Origin: Liolophura sinensis
Taxonomy: Eukaryota; Mollusca; Polyplacophora; Chitonida; Chitonidae
Length of the DNA: 64,000 nucleotides
Direction of reading: 5' to 3'
Assembly: GCF_032854445.1 (NCBI RefSeq)
Contig: NC_088298.1
Span: 20,171,295-20,235,294, forward strand
The position numbers and the translations under genes were made by a program. The notes beneath the pieces are model-generated. The model worked only from the letters and a program-made list of their open reading frames with translations. It did no database searches and was not told where the DNA came from. Shown here in pieces: positions 46,402 through 58,176 of this stretch. The first letter of the stretch is position 1, and every line of letters begins with the position of its first letter.

Positions 46402-46419
46402 TCAAAGTTGGACAACAAA

Positions 46420-46949
46420 TTTTGTAACACTACGAAATACCAACATAATTACCATCTTGGTTTTATTCAATTCATTATTCTGAAGAAAACTTTCTCCCAA
46501 AATCGGACAGGGAGTTTTTGAGATTACCTAATGTAGGCCTACTGCATGTATAGCTCCATATAAGGATCTTACAGGAAGTTTGTGGTCCTGTTGTATTTCC
46601 CGTCATTTAAATGTTGTGCTGAACTGCGCGCTACCACCATGTAAGTTCATAAACATTGTTGTGTACTTGGCCGACAGTGTAAACTAGCCCGGGCAGTATT
46701 ATGACATGGACGGTCGATTATTTGAACTGTGACATTTTACAACACCATCAAATCGTAGCTGTACTGTAATTCATTGATAAGGTGTTGTCATCTTGTTTTA
46801 GTGTTCCACATAAAGGTTAAGTAACCGTAACAGTAAAATTAAGTTCTTTTTGAACAAAGCAGTAAAACAAGGTATGTGTTAGAAAGATATTTTATTTAAA
46901 ATTGTACTTACATGTATACGAGTCCCGCCAAGGTAATCCATTTAGGGGA
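46420..46949. other. No feature recognised between the nested SINEs and the BEL/Pao remnant
   Basis: This would be the place for a 5' LTR, but no matching copy downstream was found. Confidence 0.5.
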
Positions 46950-49900
46950 GACAACTCCCACAAGTACATATCTTTTTATCCCAGTTTTATCTCCCTTTAG
47001 ATATACGTTTATTTCATTTGTACAGCCTTTTGCCATACATTATGTCAAACCATATACTCGCTCATCGCGAGGTGTATCTTTGGTACATGAGAATAAAGAA
47101 AGTGAACTTTATCTACGAGGCAGTGAGAGGCAGAACAATAAAAGGACGAGTATCAGCCCCATCATCTACCAGACAACGATCTACACAGGAACAAAAATCA
47201 GCTACAAACAGACAACAGGACCTACAGTCCAGGCTACGGTCACCGGGTCAAACCCAAGTTTCGTTTTGGTACATATTAAAGCGAAGGTCGATGCGGCGAT
47301 AATGAAATCATAGTATGCAGACAGAGAGGCCGTCATTAAGAAGAAACCGGCCACTATTGCCGAAAAGCAGCAACTAATTGCTGGACAATCCTCCCGCTTA
47401 CAAGCAGAATTAGCCGCGGACCTAGAGTGTTGACAGACGCACGGCTAGACTGCGGAAACAGTCGCTAAAGCATCTCTGGAAGATAGTAACAGCCAGGACG
47501 AACGATCACTTTATTTCACTTCCAGGTTAAAAACCCGCAGAGCGAACACGGTGTTACGCCGAGAAACACAATAGTTCGGTTGGACTAACCTGCCCGGTGA
47601 CGTTAAAAGGTCACATAGAATTTAGAATTCCACAATTACCCCGTCACGCAGATAGACAGATAGACAGTGCCCAGACCGCAACACCACGACTACACAGAGA
47701 CAAAGTTTGTTGCTAGTCAGGACATGTTGGGAAATTCTGTTCACCAGGGAATAGCCAGTACCTGAAATCCAGATGGCTCGTCATACAGACCGCTGAAATA
47801 CCGAGCCACAAGTTCGCCGAAGTCATCCATAGACACATCCTGTATGCCGCTAGCTGATCAGTGACCCTCGCGTGCTGACAACAGAGTCGCCCGACCCATG
47901 AACTGACCAGCTTTCTTCTGAAAAAGGAACTGTTATTAACTAGACTGAATAACTTTAACGATCAACCGAGGGTTATAACAATTGGAAATCAAGTTTTCGC
48001 AGCGTAGTCACATAGTTAAATGTGGCTCTGATGAAGGTGACCTGATTTGATGGCTAGGACCCCAGTCCGTCAAGAGCCCACTCAGCTTAAAGCCCGCAAA
48101 TAGCAACGATGTATCTAGAGCGTTACGCCTGATACAGGAGGGCCTCGACCAGAGGTACGATGCACCGGAAAACGTAGTGGGCGCACTAAAGGCGAAATTA
48201 GATCGTTTTCCCAAAGCTCACCAATAAAGATGATAAACTGTTACATGAACTTGCTGACATTTTAACAGAGATAGAATCCCTGAAACAGTACAATACTTAC
48301 TATACTTACTATTGTTCGCAAGCTCACCTACAGTCTTTTGGGAAAATGGACGTCTCGATCCTCAGATTACAAGACAAGTTACGGCAAACCATTTCCGCCA
48401 TTCTCCTTTGTGTAAGTTATTAGAAAAATGAGCGTCACAAGGAACGACCCGAGCTTTGTCTACGATGTGCAGACGGACAAAGGCGGGAAAAAGGGCGAAA
48501 ACAGGACTCTGACAAAGAGGCGAAAATGTGCCCGTTACACAAAACGAAGCATTCGTTAAACGACTGTCGTGGATTCAGAAGTGACAGCATTCAGGAGAGA
48601 AAAGAAATTCTTAAGGAATACAGACTGTGCTTTAGATGTTGTGCCTCTACGAAACATGCAGCTAAGATGTGCAGATCCCACATTGTGTGTAAAGAGAGTG
48701 ACAGCAAACAGCACGCTTCGGCATTACGCGTCAATAAAGTGTCGGACTAAGCATCGGAAGGTCGATCAGAGAATGGTGGTGAGACAGGAACTCAGCAAGT
48801 TACATATTCATTGTCTGACCGGCATCATTGAAAACTGATGACCGCTTCTCTCTTGTGTGTTACCGGCTTTATTTCTTATTTGTGTAATTTCTTACATACC
48901 TTTGTCTTCGGGAGTTAGTGTTAAACGTTGTTGTGGAAATGGATCTTGCGATTATCGACTTGGAAGGCCCTTTACGGACTACGAATGGTATAGAAATGTC
49001 GGACTTATATCTAAATGTACCCGGATTTGCGAGAAACACGTCACAGGAAAATCTTGCAGTAAAACTATCCTCGTCAACTGTAAACGCATGTACGCCATAT
49101 TAGACACGCAGAGTAATATCTCTTTGGCCAAAACAGAGTTCTTTGATATGTTTCAAGAAAACGGACAAACAACACCATATATCCTCTGTCCCCCTGCAAC
49201 GGACTTTCGCAGACTACCGGGCGTAGCGCCAGAGATTACGTTATAACATCGTTGGACCGAAGGGGTTACCTGGAAACACCAGTTATTGTGGAATGCGATC
49301 AGATCCCAGATGAGAGGGGTTGAATCCCAACACCCAAGATCCCTCGTTACCATCCTCACCTTTGTGAATTACAGGACCGCATTCCAGAAATAGACAAGGG
49401 CGCAAAAATCTTGCTTTTGATAGGAGATGTTCCGGATGCCCATCACGTTTTGAGACAAATTACTGATCCACGTAACACACACTATGCGCAGCAACTTCCA
49501 CTAGAGCGGGTGATCATAGACGAAACCTGTCTGGGCAAAGTTCATCTCCTATTCTTTACGGTGGGTATTCTTACCTGGTGAAGAGTGGACAGCCATCTAG
49601 GTTTGCTCCATGCGATATGAAGTTTGGCCTCAAATAGGGTAAATAAGATGGACAAAACTATACAACGTCCCATATTTTTGTTACAACAAAGAAAGACAAC
49701 AAAAAAGATACATCCGTTGAAGATCGCCACTTTGTACACATCATGGACAACGAGGTTTATAAGGGACCGGAAACCTCGTCAGCGGCTTCCACATAACAGA
49801 GCTCAAGCCATGAAGCGAGCCAAAAAGCTCCACCACAGCCTGGAAAGCAATCCAATAAAGAAAGGACACTTCTTAGAATTCATGAGAAAAATCTTTGATG

Positions 49901-50835
49901 CTGGACATGCCGAACTCGCACCACCCTAAAAACCAGACGATGAACGGTGGAACCTCATCCGGATCAGGCGTTTTTTACTCCCCTTTACGACATGAGGGCG
50001 TCCCTCTGAATGACGTGCTTCTAACCGGACGGGACTCGACAAACAGCCTACTGGGGATCTTCTTACGCTTCCGGAGAGAACCAGTTGTCGTTACTGCTGA
50101 CGTAGAACGCATGTTCTGTTGTTTTCACGATCGGGAAGCTTCTACCACTGAAACTTTCTACGGTTTTTGTGGTATTGGGATAACATTCAACACGAACTGG
50201 TAGAATACCGCATGAAGGTGCACGTATTTGGCAACAGCCCTTCCCCGGTGGTAACCACCTATCGCCTCCATAAGGCCGCGCAAGAAGGAAGCAGCTATTA
50301 AGTTTGTGAACGAAGACTTGAACAAAGACAAATGTTCATCTCCACAAGATCGTGTCCAATAGCCAATAAGTCATGGATGCTTTCCCCCCGTGGATCACAC
50401 CAATGATCTGAAAGACCTAGATTTAGGGACCGACACAATACCCCTTCAACGTAGTCTTGGACTGGCCTGGGATGTAAAAAAGACTCAGTAACTTCCCAGA
50501 TCTTATCGGAGCAGAAGCCGTTACACGACGCGGAATTCTATCGACTGTCAGCAGATTGATCTGCTTGGTTTTGTAGCACCGGATGTGATTTCAGGGAAAA
50601 TGCTTTTCCGAGAACTCATGTCGCAAACTACTGACTGGGCCTTTCCTATGCCACAGCACTGAGAGGTACAGTGGGAGGAATGGAAGGCTTCTCTCCAGAC
50701 AGCGCAGCAGCTCAACATTCCTCGAAAATGTGCCAAGTCAGTTGATTCCATTCCCGACATCCAGATATTCTCAGACACATCAGGACTTCATGGCCTGCAT
50801 GAAGTCGAAAGATGAATCTGTCAATCTGATTTAGA
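46950..50835 (+). pseudogene. Decayed BEL/Pao LTR retrotransposon (gag, protease, reverse transcriptase remnants)
   Basis: Frames with stops between them follow BEL/Pao order. Gag pieces at about 47060-47470 are followed by a DUF1759-like block at about 48120-48410 (RYDAPENVVGALKAKL, SLKQYN). A Cys/His knuckle region lies at 48526-48750 (CPLHKTKHSLNDCRGF, LCFRCCASTKH). The protease region at 49070-49140 has YAILDTQSNISLAKTEFF. A pre-RT linker is at about 49370-49540. Reverse-transcriptase pieces at 49970-50300 include PLNDVLLTG, DSTNSLLGIFLRFRREP, VTADVERMF and MKVHVFGNSPSP. An RT/RNase H boundary piece is at about 50540-50800 (RRGILSTVS). Stops and frame changes interrupt almost every block. 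It ends at 50835 where SINE-2 begins; no integrase or LTR pair was found. Confidence 0.85.
48526..48750 (+). pseudogene. BEL/Pao Gag Cys/His knuckle region
   Basis: A 74-codon frame has CPLHKTKHSLNDCRGF then LCFRCCASTKHAAKMC and HIVCKESDSKQHASAL. The paired C/H pattern is that of the BEL/Pao nucleic-acid-binding region between Gag and protease. The second knuckle lacks the expected Cys pair spacing. It is part of the dead element at 46950-50835. Confidence 0.85.
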
Positions 50836-50844
50836 GGTAAGAGA

Positions 50845-51650
50845 AAGGAAACATGACTGGTTGGCCCTGTGTCAGTATAATGTGAGGTGTCATGTCTTGT
50901 GTCTTTGGCATGATGCCTCAGTGGCGGCAGCACTTTGACGGCTTGGACTCGCCCTGCCACAAGAAGACACAGTATATGTACACACACCTAATGACACCTC
51001 GTCGTCATATGACTGAAAAATTGGTGAGTATCAAGTTAAAGGAGAAGAAAACTTAAAACAATGACACTGTAGGCTGAAAAGAGCACGTTTTTTTGTCTGG
51101 TGGTGCCGCCGCGTAATTTTGCGATTTTTCCTCGTCATGCACGTAAAGTCTGAAAACGGCAAAGCTGGCATAAATCGCTAAGTTCATCGCGTCCTCCATC
51201 TTTAACACCCTGTAATTTATGCTGGGGATTTATCCTCTCAGTCAGCGGCTTGTTCGTGTAAACTCGGAACCTACGTCCAACATTCCGGTTCCCCGATCGT
51301 CAAGCGGAAAACGAACTGTACTGTTGTCTACCTTCTGGGAAGAAGATTTCTACCGGAAATGTACGAACTGCACTTCGTCGGTTTCCGACGGCGATTCTCA
51401 TCATAACACAGACGACTTCAGGGCTGGTTCTTAGGCAAAATGGAGTCGCCCACAGCGGATTTTGGCGCTGACTTTATTTATAATTTATCAACTTACATAT
51501 TAGATACAGATTAGATTAGGTACATATTAGAATTTTTTTCATGGCATACACCTGTGAGGAAATGCATACTCTTATCAATGGTATTTGTTTGATATTTAAA
51601 TTTTCTTCTCCTTTAAACCCCAAGCATATACATACATACATACCAATATG
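50845..51650 (+). mobile_element. SINE-2, head lost, split by a TTAA-flanked insert
   Basis: The left part (50845-51039) has GTGTCTTTGGCATGATGCC, CGGCAGCACTTTGACGGC and CACCTAATGACACCTCGTCG. The right part (51613 on) continues TTAAACCCCAAGC and CATACATACATACC, as in the copy at 23715. Its left edge cuts off the BEL/Pao remnant. Confidence 0.87.
51040..51612. mobile_element. 573-bp short DNA element with TTAA target duplication (piggyBac-like MITE)
   Basis: It has perfect 12-bp terminal inverted repeats, AGGAGAAGAAAA at 51040-51051 and its complement at 51601-51612, extended imperfectly by TTAAA. TTAA flanks both sides (51036-51039 and 51613-51616). TTAA duplication is the mark of piggyBac-superfamily transposition. 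The interior has no transposase, only a 71-codon frame (51219-51434) with no recognised domain. The uninterrupted SINE-2 copy at 23715 has TTTAACCCC here, so the empty site is visible. Confidence 0.85.
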
Positions 51651-51840
51651 GTATTCACAATGAGCTCTCTCCGTTCTTCAGTTACCTACCAAAGTCCGGT
51701 GATTTATTTCTGGTCCTTTTGGTTTTCTCGAGCCACGAAAATGACTGGTGCCATGTAGTCTCGAGTAGACTAATAAATTATGTATACTCTATACCTAGTT
51801 TGAAACATCAATCAATCGATCTGTAAGAACTCAAAGCCTT

Positions 51841-52075
51841 ACTTTCAAAAAAGATAATCTGTTAAAGTTAACAGAAAATCTGTTGTCAGGATGATGCTAG
51901 AATGTATTCTGCTATTACAACAGATTACTCTGTTAAATATAACGCACATATTCTATTAATTCAAGATAAAGACTCTATTAGACTAACAAAATACGATGTT
52001 GAATATAGAATACGTTCTAGCATCTCTCAGATAACGTACTTTCTGTTAAAATGAACAGATTAATTTTTTGAGTGT
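51841..52075. mobile_element. Palindromic MITE, copy A
   Basis: The left end ACTTTCAAAAAA and the inner GTTAACAGAAAATCTGTTGT are mirrored by the right end CTTTCTGTTAAA and TTTTTTGAGTGT. It has the same order as copies at 53209 and 58177. No open frame is seen. Confidence 0.85.
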
Positions 52076-52079
52076 AATC

Positions 52080-53208
52080 AAATAGCCAACAATAACCAAG
52101 AAACACACTGTGAATAGAAGAGTAAGGAACTCACCAAATATCACTCTTGAAAAAAATATAAGAATGGGTTTATAAGAATCACGCATTTTTCTGTACTGAA
52201 TTCTGCTGTTTCTGTTGTTGTAACTGGTTACTGTCTAGTTGCAGAGTAGGACAACTCTCATCAAGCAACACAGTTGGGAGAGTTATGAACGGAAACAGCC
52301 CCAAATGTGTCGGGCTGACGGTATAACAACAGGTTAGTTAATTAGTGAGATCAGTCGATTGAGGTCGATTTATGCTAAGGAACATTTAATGCGAGTATGA
52401 ACAGAGGTAAACTTCTTTACCACCAATCCCACAGGTTTTGGACTGTCTTCTTCCGTAACTCTCTTAGTTGTGTTGATCGATGAGAGATAACCCACTGCGC
52501 AACAAGTGACTGTCATCTGAGATTAAGATAGACTGATCTTAATCCCAGCAGTCATGTGTACAACAGGGATATTGAAAGCTATTTCAAGGGAGGCAACTGG
52601 AGTGAAATCTGTTCATTACGGACAATGGGGGTTATTCCCCTTGTGATATGTCTAACCAGAAACATGAGAAAGACAAAAGTTTTTACATCACCATAAGATA
52701 TAGATATGAAACCAGATTATCTTGCCGAAGAACAAGTGTCAAAAACTTCCCGACATAAATCTGCTTATGACTGAAGCTGGATTTGAACTCACAACCTCGC
52801 CTCGCCTCGCCTCGCCTGGGGATCGCCAGGTACTTGGGGATTTCCTCTACTCACAAACAGTGTGGCTTTGACCATCAGTGGGTTATAGAGGGCTAAATAA
52901 ATATTTTAGAATGTTCTGGGAATTTAGTTAAGTCTGTACTTTCAGGGTTAACAAGTTTGTTGAAATCTTTCAAGTTTACGTGAATTGTTGATCTGTAGTC
53001 AGTCGATGGACTTGCATAATAAACAGCACTAAATCAATTACGATATATTTGTGTCAGCCGTGTAAATGTCAAGAAAACTGTTCACAAAACTTATAACTTC
53101 TTTCAATGGCATTTAGAAGTTGAGTTGGATAACATAACAAATATATGGGTCACAGACTTCTATTTCTTCTATCACTTTTATGAAAGAATGAATAAACGTC
53201 TATCCTTT
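52080..53208. other. Non-coding stretch
   Basis: It includes a CCTCG pentamer run (52796-52816) and a reversed tRNA-head-like TGGATTTGAACTCACAACC. No gene was seen. Confidence 0.5.
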
Positions 53209-53456
53209 TACTTTTAAAATGTTAATTTTAGCAGAAAATCTGCTGAAAGATATAATGTATATTCTGTTATTATAACATAATAGTCATAATCGTTAAATGT
53301 AATAATGGAACCTTTTTCTTGAATTAACAGAATAAATGCGCAATATTTAACAGAATAATCTGCTCAATTACAGAATAATCCTCTACAGCAACAGAACACA
53401 TTCTAACGTTACGCAGACAACAGACTTTCTGTTGAATTAATCAGATTATTTTGTTG
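53209..53456. mobile_element. Palindromic MITE, copy B (diverged)
   Basis: It contains GCAGAAAATCTGCTG near the left and ACAACAGACTTTCTGTTGAA near the right, with several AACAGAATAAT cores between. Its outer ends have decayed. Confidence 0.75.
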
Positions 53457-53635
53457 GGGAGGATAATTATAAGTTTTCAAAAGAAGATAGTCTGGAAAGT
53501 ACCATGGCAGCTCAACTTCAAGCTCTTTATACAAAGGCTAATGTGAAAATAGAGTGTTGTGTATAACCAAAATATGTGAAAAGAGAATTGCTTTTAAACA
53601 TATCCTTTTAATCTGTAAAGGAACCCTCTGTGACG

Positions 53636-54745
53636 TGTCTGATTGGTTTGTAGCAAGTTGTTGCCAGGATAGTTAGCTAACTGATTGATTGATTGTGAGG
53701 CAAGTTGTGGCCAGGATAGCTAGCTAACTGACTGATTGGTTGTGTGACAAGTTGTTGCCAGGATAACTAGCTGACTGATTGATTGTGTAGCAAGTTGTTG
53801 CCAGGATAGCCAGCTAACTGATTGGTTGTTTGTGTGACAAGTTGTTGCCAAGATAGCTAGCTGACTGATTGATTGGTTGTGTGACAAGTTGTTGCCAGGA
53901 TAGCTAGCTGACTGGTTGGTTCGTTGCGAGGCAAGTTGATTGGTTGTGCGATAAGTTGTTGCCAGGATAGCCAGCTGACTGATTGATTCGTTGTGTGATA
54001 AGTTGTTGCCAGGATACCTAGCTAACTAACGGATTGGTTGTGTGACAAATTGTTGCCAGCATAGCTAGCTAACTGATTGATTTATTGTTTGACCAGTTGT
54101 TGCCAGGATAGCTAGCTAACTAACTGATTGTTTGTTTGACAAATTATTGCCAGAATAGCTAACTAACTGATTGATTTATTGTGTGACAAGTTGTTGCCAG
54201 GATAGCTAGCTAACTGACTGATTGGTTGTGTGATAAGTTGTTGCCCAGATAGCTAGCTGACTGATTGATTGGTTGTGTGACAAGTTGTTGCCAGGATAGC
54301 TAGCTAACTGACTGATTGGTTGTGTGATACGTTGTTGCCCAGATAGCTAGCTGACTGATTGATTGGTTGTGTGACAAGTTGTTGCCAGGATAGCTAGCTG
54401 ACTGATTGATTGATTGTGTGACAAGTTGTTGCCAGGATAGCTAGCTGACTGATTGATTGGTTGTGTGACAAGTTGTTGCCAGGATAGCTAGCTGACTGAT
54501 TGATTGGTTGCATGGCAAATTGTTGCCCAGATAGCTAGCTAACTGACTGATTGATTGTGTGATATTTTGTTGTCAGGATAGCTAGCTAACTGATTGATTG
54601 GTTGCGTGGCAAGTTGTTGCCCGGATAGTTAGCTAACTGATTGATTGGTTGTGTGGCAAGTTGTAAGGATAGCCAGCTAACTGACTGATTGGATGTGTGA
54701 CAAGTTGTTGCCAGAATAGCTAGCTGAAGTTGTTGCGCTGAAAGT
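53636..54745. repeat. 1.1-kb minisatellite of about 47-51 bp units, some 22 copies
   Basis: The core TTGTTGCCAGGATAGCTAGC is followed by a variable number of (T/A)AACTGA, CTGATTGATTG parts and TTGTGTGACAAG. The ATAGCTAGCTA palindrome recurs in most units. Unit length varies by insertion or loss of a 4-bp GATT/ATTG. It is non-coding. Confidence 0.93.
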
Positions 54746-55204
54746 TGTCGTCCAGGATAGATCGCTGACACATTTATGTGATAGGCTGTCTGGCTTGATG
54801 AGATGAAAGATGACTGAATGTCTGACTGATTGGTGTACGGTTATATTTGTTGAGCTCGTTGGGAATTTGTCCGGGCTGAGCAGCTGGGATTTGAAACAGC
54901 GACCTCTGGATCCTGAAACAACGCTTCTACCACTAAAGGGAAATTGCCATGAGTAAACCATCGACCTTCGCCATGTACTTTGCAAACATCTTACCTTAAA
55001 GTAGTGGAAGAAACAGCGAGAGCTGGGTGAACACGCGACCTCATTTGTCAAGTGCCTGTTAGTCACGGCAAGCCAGCGGATTAACATTACACATACGCAG
55101 TTGGTACCTTTGGATCCAAGATTTGCTCCCGACCTGAAAAATGATTGTAAAGTGAATCCATAATACTGCCACACGGACATTATATAGATTATTGATACAC
55201 TAGA

Positions 55205-55411
55205 AGTTTGACCGCGTCGGTGGCCTTGTGGTTAGATCGTCCTCCTCGAAGCCGGGTGACCTGAGTTGAAACCCGGATCGGATCACAATAAAAGACTTTA
55301 AAAATGGTATCAGGATAATGTGACTCGGTGGGATGTCATATCTGGTGTCTTCGGCGTGATACTTCAGTGGCGGCAGCACTTTGGCGGCATGGAATCGTCC
55401 TTGTACAAGAA
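55205..55411 (+). mobile_element. SINE-2 with clear tRNA-like head, interrupted by SINE-1
   Basis: The head CGGTGGCCTTGTGGTTAGAT and GAGTTGAAACCCGG resembles pol III A and B boxes. The body has GGTGTCTTCGGCGTGATAC and CGGCAGCACTTTGGCGGC. The remainder goes on after the SINE-1 insert (from 55645). Confidence 0.88.
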
Positions 55412-55644
55412 TTTATTTATTTACTTGATTGGTGTTTTACGCCGTACTCAAGAATATTTCACTTATACGACGGCGGCCGGCATTATGGTGGGAGGAAACC
55501 GGACAGAGCCGGGGGGGGGGGGGGAACCCACGACCATCCGCAGGTTGCTACAAGCCCTTCCCACGTACGGTCGGAGAGGAAGCCAGCTTGGGCTGGACTT
55601 GACCTCACAGCGACCGTATTGGTAAGAGGCTCCTGGGTCATTAC
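55412..55644 (-). mobile_element. SINE-1 inserted into SINE-2, 13-bp target duplication
   Basis: CCTTGTACAAGAA flanks it (55399-55411 and 55645-55657). The outer sequence is SINE-2 (55205-55411), so SINE-1 is the younger insertion. A G-tract of about 14 lies in its body. The tRNA-like head is missing its outer end. Confidence 0.92.
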
Positions 55645-55659
55645 CCTTGTACAAGAAGA

Positions 55660-57518
55660 GTGTAGGTACAATGAAACAGCAAGCACCGCACACATACATA
55701 CACTATACATTTCTGCCCTGCATAATTTTTAAAAAATATATCAGAGTTTTGTTTTTGACAGGACTGAAAACTTTTTACCAAGTCATATGGCCCATGTTTT
55801 TTTTTTGTTTTTTTTTGTAAAGAAGAGTGCATGTGATGGTTTGACATAGCACCGTGCGAAAGTTAGGGGATATGTGTTACTGGAGCTGAGGGTGACAAAT
55901 TGTGTCAGAGTTGTGGCTTGCCATAAAGTGCAAACATTTTCGTATCTCATGTTGTTGTATATATTTTTGTATTTTACAGTAACAATAAAAAAAATCACCT
56001 TTGTATTAAGCTGTTTTGAAATGCGTCGTCATTTCAGCCATTCTCTCCCGCGTGGTGGATTTTTTTTTTTTTTTTTTTTTGGTTTATTTTACAACGCGCC
56101 AAAAATATGGAAGCCGGCTACATATCATCATGCGCAAACTATATCCTGTACAAGTTTGCTTCGTTATATACAACAGCATGCCGGAGTATTTGAATGATCT
56201 CACGAGGTATGGTCGCGGTACAGTCGATATTAGGAAGACGAGAAAGCAAAAGGAATTCAAATACATACATTACAGTTGAGAAACGTATGCATGCAAAATT
56301 TCGCGCCCTTGTCTAAGTATATAGCAACAGTGTTCAGAATAACCCGGTTGACGTCAATACACAGACTGCCGCCTTCGTAGGCCTATATGTGAAATATTCT
56401 TGAGTACAGCGTAAAACAAAAATCAAATAAATAAATATAGATAAATTGTACCTCAACGGTAGGACACCATTTGCGTCTGCACACCAAGAACAACACAAGA
56501 AGGAGCATTCAAAACCGGAATTAAAAAAAAACCAAAAAAACAAAACAAACGCGCATGGCAAATGGAATGTCTGTGTAGTCGAAGATGGCCGTCCTAAAAG
56601 AATCTAAAGAATGCCCGCGAAGACGGTGACAGCGTAACGATGTGAGCCATGGGTTCAAAATCCTAATGTTGCAATAACAAGTGAGAGGGATGTACTTTGT
56701 TGATGTGTGCAAGCGGAAAGGTAATTACGGGGAGGTAACTCGTGTTTAAAGAATGTGTCAACTAGGCATAATTATGCTTCAATGAGAAATTGGGTCAAAC
56801 ACTGAAACGAGGGCGCCGTCGAATTTTGGTTAACAATGCGAGAATTAGTCGATAACGCGAAATTCAAGCCATGCGGGGTGTGGTGTTTGTTTTACAAGAC
56901 TTTTCAGGGAATCTCGTCAGTATTTATCGCATTGTGGTCATAAACCTAGAACGAATCTCGAAATGTCGTGAGCTTAAATGACGTGAACTTAAATCTGTTC
57001 TTCCTGTTATTGGGACAGCTTGTGGGAGAAACGCATGACCGCAAGCGGTTTGCAAAGAAACAGAACTTACAGGTATATCGGTCGGTCACCGTGACAGTTA
57101 TTCGAGAAATTTCTTTGTCAGTAGCAGCTAATTTTGTGTTGAATAATTAAATAGACGTAGGTCTAAGCCTATCTATGTATAAGTAGTGTTTTACAAGTAA
57201 AACGGTCGTACGTGTTCTTGTTTTTTAACCAGCAACCCAGTAATATAAATACCACATATTTCGCAATTGCGTTCTATTTTGGGACTATAAATATCTAAAA
57301 TTAACCCGGATCAATACAAGAGTTCATGAATGTTCCCTGTGCTGTTGAAATTGCGAAACTTTTTCTGTCTGTTTTGACCCAAATCGTGTCCTGAATAGGG
57401 TAGAATATAAATTATGATCAGTCTAAGTTAAAACCCAGGGGGAAGTCCCTCTCCGGAGACGCAATAGCTAAAATAAAACTGAGGCTTGCTATAGAGGACG
57501 TTTTCACTCTTATACAAA
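55660..57518. other. Non-coding stretch
   Basis: Poly-T at about 56059-56080 and plain AT-rich DNA. Short frames only (up to 107 codons), no motif. Confidence 0.5.
56384..56438 (+). mobile_element. SINE-1 3' end only
   Basis: GTGAAATATTCTTGAGTACA, GCGTAAAACAAAAATCAAAT and AAATAAATA are the last part of SINE-1. Confidence 0.82.
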
Positions 57519-57534
57519 CACTGAGCATTTCGAT

Positions 57535-57803
57535 TTATTGATTTTATTGATTTTATTGGTGTTTTACGCCGTACTCAAGAATATTTCACTTATACGACGG
57601 CGGCCAGCATTATGGTGGGTGGAAACCGGGCACAGCCCGGGGGAAACCCACGACCATCCGCAGGTTGCTGTCAGACCTTCCCACTTACGGCCGGAGAGGA
57701 AGCCAGCATAAGCTGGACTTGAACTCACAGCGACCGCATTGGTGAGAGGCTCCTGGGTCATTACGCTGCGCTAGCGCGCTAACCGACTGAGCCACGGAGG
57801 CCC
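57535..57803 (-). mobile_element. SINE-1, full length, 16-bp target duplication
   Basis: CACTGAGCATTTCGAT flanks it exactly (57519-57534 and 57804-57819). It is full length and very close to the copy at 46118, so it is a recent insertion. Confidence 0.95.
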
Positions 57804-58087
57804 CACTGAGCATTTCGATGGGAACTGGGAAATACACTGTCTTCTTTTTTGACTTAACGACATAACCGCTTCTAGTATAATAGTTTATTCCAGAAACAGA
57901 CGGCAGTGGACAGGAACAGATGGGAATACATGTACATGTTTTATAAGCATGGAAACATAGCCATTACCGTACCCTTAAATGCATACAACACACGCATATC
58001 TCCTTAAAACATGTACAACTTGTAAACACATGAAGACACAAGCACAACTGGGAACACATGTACAACCCTTAAAAACATGGAAACACA

Positions 58088-58160
58088 TGGGTGGTTGGTC
58101 GGTTGGGTGGTTGGTCGGTTGGGTGGCTGGGAGGTTTTATAGGTTGGGAGATTGGTGGGC
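58088..58160. repeat. GGTT-rich tract
   Basis: GGTGGTTGGTCGGTTGG recurs, leaving many GG pairs on one strand. It could form a two-tier G-quadruplex. Confidence 0.7.
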
Positions 58161-58176
58161 TGATAGTTAGGTAGGC

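Noticed and set aside
53636-54745. CRISPR-like array
   Set aside because: The units are contiguous and vary as a minisatellite, with no spacer/repeat alternation, in a eukaryotic genome.
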